Shown: positions 11,903 through 15,442 of the stretch, in pieces
Layout of the letters: every line of letters starts with the position of its first letter
Numbering within the stretch: position 1 is the stretch's first letter
NCBI GenBank assembly: GCA_023433305.1
Contig: JAEZCZ010000030.1
Span: 1-15,442, forward strand
Direction of reading: 5' to 3'
Length of the DNA stretch: 15,442 nt
DNA from: Pseudomonadota bacterium
GTDB lineage: Bacteria > Pseudomonadota > Alphaproteobacteria > Sphingomonadales > Sphingomonadaceae
Notes under the pieces: generated by a model
The model's database searches: none
Seen by the model: the letters and a program-made list of their open reading frames with translations, nothing else
What the model was told of the DNA's origin: nothing
Position numbers and translations under genes: made by a program

Positions 11903-11932
11903 GTTAGATGGAGCGCGTTTGACCTCTATCAA
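11903..11932 (-). promoter_or_regulatory. Possible sigma-70-type promoter for the hydroxylase-acyltransferase pair
   Basis: On the minus strand TTGATA (11932-11927) and TCTAAC (11908-11903) are separated by 18 bp. They match the -35 at five and the -10 at four of six positions. It is the best candidate in the 302-bp gene-free stretch 11816-12117. Confidence 0.35.
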
Positions 11933-12023
11933 GATGCGATTAACCGCAAATGAGGCGGCGACGCGCCGCAGATAGGGCCCGCTTTCTCGACAACCCAAGC
12001 CGACCGGGTGGCCGGCGCCCCTG

Positions 12024-12067
12024 AAAAAGGAAGGGCGCGCAAGCCGATTGGCCTGCGCGCCCATTCC
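12024..12067 (-). terminator. Intrinsic terminator after the lipoprotein gene
   Basis: GCGCGCCC (12055-12062) and GGGCGCGC (12033-12040) pair. The stem is extended by TTCC/GGAA beyond a bulged base and by a shorter inner stem around GATT. On the minus strand the hairpin is followed by the T-tract at 12028-12024. It lies about 50 bp past the lipoprotein stop. Confidence 0.75.
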
Positions 12068-12117
12068 CGATTGCATTCGCATCGGCCCGATCGACGACCG
12101 GACCGTCGCGGAATGGC

Positions 12118-12384
12118 TTACTCGGCCGGGGTCTCGGCAGCAGCGTCGGCCGCGTCGGTCGCGGCGTCGGCAGCGGCGTCAGCCGAATCGGCGGCGGCAG
12201 CGGCCGCGTCGGTGGCTTCGGCAGCGGCGGCGTCGACCGCAGCGGTGTCTTCGGCGACCGGCTCGATCGGAGCCACTTCCTCAACCACAGCCTCTTCGGC
12301 CGGAGCTTCTTCAGCGGCGTCGCCGCAAGCGGAAAGGGCGAGCAGAGCGGTGGCCGAGAAGGCAGCCAGAGCAATCTTCTTCAT
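12118..12384 (-). CDS. Small Ala/Asp/Glu-rich lipoprotein
   Basis: The 88-residue precursor starts MKKIALAAFSATALLALSAC, a lipoprotein signal peptide with lipobox LSAC and lipidated Cys20. The mature 68 residues are low-complexity: 32 Ala, 20 Asp or Glu, and no Lys, Arg or His, with tandem-like DAA/DAAA units towards the C-terminus. No fold or enzyme motif is visible. It is probably an envelope-anchored acidic peptide, disordered or an extended helix, exported by Sec and processed by LspA. I chose the ATG at 12384 for the signal peptide and the GGAGAA upstream; a longer reading from 12444 would hide the signal. It is a single gene with its own terminator, about 100 bp downstream of lptG on the same strand. 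Similar small lipoproteins are common and unnamed. Confidence 0.75.
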   Translation of the reverse strand: MKKIALAAFSATALLALSACGDAAEEAPAEEAVVEEVAPIEPVAEDTAAVDAAAAEATDAAAAAADSADAAADAATDAADAAAETPAE

Positions 12385-12483
12385 ATCAGTTCTCCAAGAG
12401 CGGGAGCGATCCCACAGGACTCGCATCGCGCGAGCGGCCCCCAAATAATGGCAGAAATAAGGCAGCGCAAGTGGCTGCGTGAT

Positions 12484-13584
12484 TCACTCTTCGGTGCGGA
12501 TCAGGACCGTCTCGCCGAGCAGGAAGAACAGCACGAACGGCGCCCATGCGGCGAGGACCGGCGGATACCCGCCGAAACTGCCCATCGCCAGCGCCGCGTT
12601 GTCGACCACGAAAAAGGCAAAGCCCAACGCCATGCCGATCACCGCGCGGGCCAGAAGGTGCCCCGATCGCGCCAGCCCGAAACCCGCGACCGCGCCCAGC
12701 AGCGGCATCAGGATCGCCGAAAGCGGGCCCGAGATCTTGTGCCACCACTTGCCCTTGAGCTCTGCCGTACGGCGCCCGGCCCCCTCGAGCGAGCGGATCG
12801 ATTCGGAAAGCTGGCCGAGCGGCTCCGCGTCAGGATCGATCTTCCGCAGGGTCAATTGCCCGAGCGTGATGCCCGGCGCGACCACGACCGGCGCATCGAG
12901 CTCGCGTCCTTCGGCGGCGCGCACGTCGAATTCGCGCGCGTCTTCGAGCCTCCAGCCCGGATTTGCCCAGCGCGCCACCGGTGCGCGGAGCTGGCGGACG
13001 ATCATGCCCTCATCATCGCGCTCGTAGAAAGTGACGCCGCGGATCACGGTTGCGGAGCCGGTTCCCGCAACCGAGGACGCCAGCATCACGTCGTTGCCGT
13101 CGTTGAGAAAGATGTTGGCGCGCAGGCTTGGATCGTCGGGCACCGGGCCATAATCGGCCGCTTCCCAGGCCTTGAGGCTCGCGGTGGCGCGGGTCACGAT
13201 CCGTTCGTTGAAGGTGAACGAAAATGCCGCGACGAGGGTCGCCGCCAGGATCAACGGCGCCAGGATCTGGTGCGCCGAGAGGCCGGCGGCTTTCATCGCC
13301 ACGACTTCGCTGTTCTGGTTGAAGGTAGCGAGCGTGATGATGGTCGCCAGCAAGACCGAATAAGGCAGGAAGCGGGCGATGAGCTGCGGCACCCGCAGCG
13401 ACACGTAGCGCAGCAGCTCGGCCTCGCCGTTGCCGGGATGCGCGAGGATGTCGCCGGTGTTGCTGAGCAGATCCAGCATCATCAGCACCAGCACGAGCAT
13501 CACCAGCACCGCGAGGATGCGGACCATGAAGGTCTTGCCGAGATACCAGGTGAGAGTGCGCGACGGAAAGAAATCAAGCAGCAC
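12484..13584 (-). CDS. lptG: LPS export ABC transporter permease LptG
   Basis: At 366 residues this matches LptG. It has an N-terminal helix (LGKTFMVRILAVLVMLVLVL), two further helices around residues 65-130 with the coupling-helix region NQNSEVVAMKAAGLS, a large periplasmic beta-jellyroll (about 135-275), and three C-terminal helices from KWWHKISGPLSAILMPLLGAV onwards. With LptF and LptB it extracts lipopolysaccharide from the inner membrane and hands it to LptC and LptA. Translation starts at a GTG (13584) that lies inside the end of lptF, with GGAGG 6 nt upstream and an 11-bp overlap with the lptF stop. This implies coupled translation and equal amounts of the two permease halves. No terminator was seen in the 99 bp before the lipoprotein start. 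Confidence 0.92.
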   Translation of the reverse strand: MLLDFFPSRTLTWYLGKTFMVRILAVLVMLVLVLMMLDLLSNTGDILAHPGNGEAELLRYVSLRVPQLIARFLPYSVLLATIITLATFNQNSEVVAMKAAGLSAHQILAPLILAATLVAAFSFTFNERIVTRATASLKAWEAADYGPVPDDPSLRANIFLNDGNDVMLASSVAGTGSATVIRGVTFYERDDEGMIVRQLRAPVARWANPGWRLEDAREFDVRAAEGRELDAPVVVAPGITLGQLTLRKIDPDAEPLGQLSESIRSLEGAGRRTAELKGKWWHKISGPLSAILMPLLGAVAGFGLARSGHLLARAVIGMALGFAFFVVDNAALAMGSFGGYPPVLAAWAPFVLFFLLGETVLIRTEE

Positions 13585-14818
13585 TGGCCGCCTCCGTCGC
13601 CGTCACGCCGCCCGCGTCGCGCGTGCGGTCGCGGCGCTTCAGCAGGGCGCGGAGCCGCTTCATCACCTTCGCATAGACACTTTCGAGCGCGCCGATCGCC
13701 TGCCCGCCGGGGACGAACGAGACGCGATAGTACATCCATGCGATCAGCGCGGCGAAGATCACGAACGGGCCCCATAGCGCGAGCAACGGATCGATCCGGC
13801 CGAGCGCGGCGACCTCCTGGCCGTATTGATTGACCTTGTGATAGGCGACGACGAGCACGATCGACACGAACACGCCGAGCGACGAGGTCGAGCGCTTGGG
13901 CGGAATGGCGAGCGCGACCGCGAGCAGCGGCAGCATCAGCATCATCACCACTTCGACCATTCGGTAGCTGAACGCCGCCTGCCCTTCGACGCGTGTCGCC
14001 TCCGCGACGTCGTCCTCGCGCCAGCCGAGCTCGAACAGCTCGGGCAGGAGATATTCGCGCGCTTCGCCACCGCGACTGCGGAACTCCTCGATGCGCGGCA
14101 GGTCGACCGGCAGGTCGTGGCGCGTGAAGCTGAGCACGCGCGGGGTCTCGCCGGGCATGTCCTGCACGATGGTGCCGTCGGTGAGGCGCAGGATGATCGT
14201 GTTGCGATCCTCGGCGTTGGCGAGGAAACGGCCCTCCCTGGCAGAGATCGAGAGCACCTGCCCCTTGTCGTTCGCGATGCGGGCGAAGATGCCCATGAGC
14301 TGGCGGCCGTCGTCGCGGCTTTCCTCGATCCGCAGCGCCACCCGGTCTTCGAGCGCGGTGAACTCGCCGACCTTGATGGCCGCGCCGAGGGCGCCCGAGC
14401 GCAGCTCGAAGTCGAGCTGCTCGTAGCCGTAGCGCGCGAGCGGCTGCCAATAGCCGACGATCGCGAAGTTCACCGCCATCAGCACGAAGGTGATGATGTA
14501 GGGCACGCGGAGCAGGCGCGTGTAGCTCCAGCCGAGGGCGCGGAGCACGTCGAGCTCGCTGGTGGTGGCGAGCTTGCGGAACGCGAACAGGATCCCGAGC
14601 ATGAGGCCGAGCGGGATCGCCAGCCCGGCATATTCGGGGATCAGGTTGACCAGCATCCGGAACACGATTGTGACCGGGCCGCCCTCGGTGGAGACGAACT
14701 CCATCAGCCGCAGCATCTTCTCGAGCATCAGCAGCGACGCGGCGAGCAGGAACACACCGAACATCGGCACGATCGTGAGCCGGAGCACGTAGCGGTCGAT
14801 GGCGGTGAATATCTTCAA
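13574..14818 (-). CDS. lptF: LPS export ABC transporter permease LptF
   Basis: The 414-residue protein has the YjgP/YjgQ fold: an N-terminal FTAIDRYVLRLTIVPMFGVF helix typical of LptF, helices to about residue 125 with FRKLATTSELDVLRALGWS as the cytoplasmic coupling region facing LptB, a periplasmic jellyroll (about 130-275), and three C-terminal helices (about 285-375). It pairs with LptG in the LPS-extracting transporter of the inner membrane. The start is a TTG at 14818: the conserved IDRYVLR must be included and the next ATG would delete the first helix. No strong Shine-Dalgarno is visible. The C-terminus is extended by a basic tail (KRLRALLKRRDRTR) and an Ala-rich end, longer than in E. 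coli LptF. A promoter-like element lies at 14857-14885. Confidence 0.92.
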   Translation of the reverse strand: MKIFTAIDRYVLRLTIVPMFGVFLLAASLLMLEKMLRLMEFVSTEGGPVTIVFRMLVNLIPEYAGLAIPLGLMLGILFAFRKLATTSELDVLRALGWSYTRLLRVPYIITFVLMAVNFAIVGYWQPLARYGYEQLDFELRSGALGAAIKVGEFTALEDRVALRIEESRDDGRQLMGIFARIANDKGQVLSISAREGRFLANAEDRNTIILRLTDGTIVQDMPGETPRVLSFTRHDLPVDLPRIEEFRSRGGEAREYLLPELFELGWREDDVAEATRVEGQAAFSYRMVEVVMMLMLPLLAVALAIPPKRSTSSLGVFVSIVLVVAYHKVNQYGQEVAALGRIDPLLALWGPFVIFAALIAWMYYRVSFVPGGQAIGALESVYAKVMKRLRALLKRRDRTRDAGGVTATEAASAA

Positions 14819-14856
14819 GTCAGGTCAACGGCCCGCATGGCTGGGGGTTTCGCGGC

Positions 14857-14885
14857 CCTATAGACGCGGCTTGGCTTGAGGTCAT
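14857..14885 (-). promoter_or_regulatory. Probable sigma-70-type promoter for lptFG
   Basis: On the minus strand ATGACC (14885-14880) and TATAGG (14862-14857) are separated by 17 bp, in the 93-bp gap between clpS and lptF. Each hexamer matches consensus at four of six positions. Confidence 0.5.
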
Positions 14886-14911
14886 TCGCGGAATTGGGCG
14901 CCCGTCGCAGG

Positions 14912-15310
14912 TCAGGCTTTCTCCAGCGTGCATTGCAGCGGGTGCTGGTTCTCGCGCGCGAAGTCCATCACCTGGTTCACCTTGGTTTCGGCGACTTCGT
15001 AAGGGAAGATGCCGCAGACGCCGACGCCGCGCTGGTGGACGTGGAGCATGACGCGGGTCGCCTGCTCCAGGTCCATGCGGAAGAAGCGCTTGAGCACCAT
15101 GACGACGAATTCCATCGGCGTGTAATCGTCGTTGAGCATCAGCACCTTGAACTGGCTCGGCTTCTTGGAGCGCGCGCGGGTGCGGGTGGCGACGCCGACC
15201 TGGCCTTCGCCATCGCCGACTCCGATGCCGTCATCCTTCTCGTCGGCCGCCACCGGCGCGCGGCGCGCCGGCGTGGATAGCTTTTCGAGAATGGACGGGC
15301 CCTGTCGCAT
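14912..15310 (-). CDS. clpS: ATP-dependent Clp protease adaptor ClpS
   Basis: The core (about residues 50-132) is ClpS. It has LNDDYTPMEFVV with Asn60, Asp61, Asp62, Thr64 and Met66 of the N-degron pocket, MLHVHQRGVGVCG with Met88 and His92, and the end DFARENQHPLQCTLEKA. ClpS binds proteins with destabilising N-terminal residues and delivers them to ClpA-ClpP. The first 50 residues form a charged Gly/Asp/Arg-rich extension, longer than in E. coli ClpS and probably flexible; such a segment engages ClpA. I chose the ATG at 15310; readings that extend further pass into the poly-C tract and are not credible. No Shine-Dalgarno is evident. clpA is not in the window. The lptFG pair follows on the same strand with its own promoter-like sequence. 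Confidence 0.92.
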   Translation of the reverse strand: MRQGPSILEKLSTPARRAPVAADEKDDGIGVGDGEGQVGVATRTRARSKKPSQFKVLMLNDDYTPMEFVVMVLKRFFRMDLEQATRVMLHVHQRGVGVCGIFPYEVAETKVNQVMDFARENQHPLQCTLEKA

Positions 15311-15404
15311 GGTGTGCCAGATATCGTATCGAAGCGCGCTCCCGCAAGATGCGCGCGCGACTTCTACGGTTAACGCGCCCGAACGTGGCAGGCAAAACGC
15401 AGTC

Positions 15405-15426
15405 GGGGGGGGGGGGGGGGGGGGGG
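15405..15426. repeat. Homopolymer run of 22 G
   Basis: Twenty-two consecutive G lie 95 bp upstream of the clpS start and 16 bp from the window's right edge. Nothing comparable occurs elsewhere in the window. It may be a real slippage-prone or quadruplex-forming tract, or an assembly or sequencing artefact. Confidence 0.9.
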
Positions 15427-15442
15427 CCACGCCGCGCCCGCC

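Noticed and set aside
12448..13833. 461-codon plus-strand open frame opposite lptG
   Set aside because: Antisense shadow of lptG and the end of lptF, with no domain signature.
15311..15430. N-terminal extension of clpS into the poly-C tract
   Set aside because: It would encode a proline homopolymer from a tract of doubtful reality. The ATG at 15310 gives a normal alphaproteobacterial ClpS.

Overview
The window looks like a chromosomal piece of a high-GC alphaproteobacterium, most likely a sphingomonad (Sphingomonadales). Support comes from a PhyR anti-anti-sigma regulator behind a textbook sigma-EcfG promoter, an alphaproteobacterial-type ClpS, an lptFG pair, and a neighbouring pair (BcerS-like N-acyltransferase plus fatty-acid hydroxylase) that fits sphingolipid-making bacteria. 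The genus cannot be fixed from sequence reading alone. No rRNA, tRNA, CRISPR array, transposase or phage gene was seen.

Layout. (1) 1-620, minus: 5' part of a PmtA-like methyltransferase that runs off the left edge. (2) 740-2596, minus: a tightly packed four-gene operon, transcribed in the order class II aldolase, small zinc-ribbon protein, [2Fe-2S] subunit of a molybdenum-hydroxylase type, ArsC-family reductase. (3) 2704-7785, plus: a divergent catabolic-looking operon of VOC protein, MFS transporter, two tandem paralogous cupins of the 2,4'-dihydroxyacetophenone dioxygenase family, SDR dehydrogenase and zinc alcohol dehydrogenase. Its regulatory centre with operon 2 is the 107-bp gap 2597-2703, which carries a composite palindrome. 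Several plus-strand genes share a GAGAGG ribosome-binding site. (4) 7782-9762: a general-stress-response block with a ModE-type DNA-binding protein, PhyR, an apparent small RNA gene on the opposite strand, and a single-domain response regulator. PhyR and the response regulator each have a perfect GGAAC-N16/17-CGTT promoter, and the RNA has a near-consensus one. (5) 9785-11806, minus: BcerS-like acyltransferase and fatty-acid hydroxylase, probably acting on the same lipid class. (6) 12118-12384, minus: a small Ala/acid-rich lipoprotein with its own terminator. (7) 12484-15310, minus: lptG, lptF and clpS. A run of 22 G lies at 15405-15426, close to the right edge.

How the parts work together. 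Blocks 2 and 3 probably form one divergently regulated pathway: MFS uptake, two dehydrogenases, an aldolase-fold lyase, and two Fe-cupins that could cleave a C-C bond next to a carbonyl. The substrate is unknown; an aromatic or alpha-hydroxy ketone is a guess from the cupin family. Block 4 is the most striking. The intergenic region 8951-9271 appears to hold an RNA of about 89 nt, with a 12-bp stem presenting a C-rich 21-nt loop followed by a perfect 14-bp intrinsic terminator. This is the architecture of C-rich-loop regulatory RNAs of alphaproteobacteria (GsrN, cuckoo RNAs). It would be a post-transcriptional arm of the general stress response.

Gene-free stretches over 300 bases: 8951-9271 holds the phyR promoter, the sRNA and its terminator. 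11816-12117 holds a probable promoter and leader hairpin for the hydroxylase and the lipoprotein terminator.
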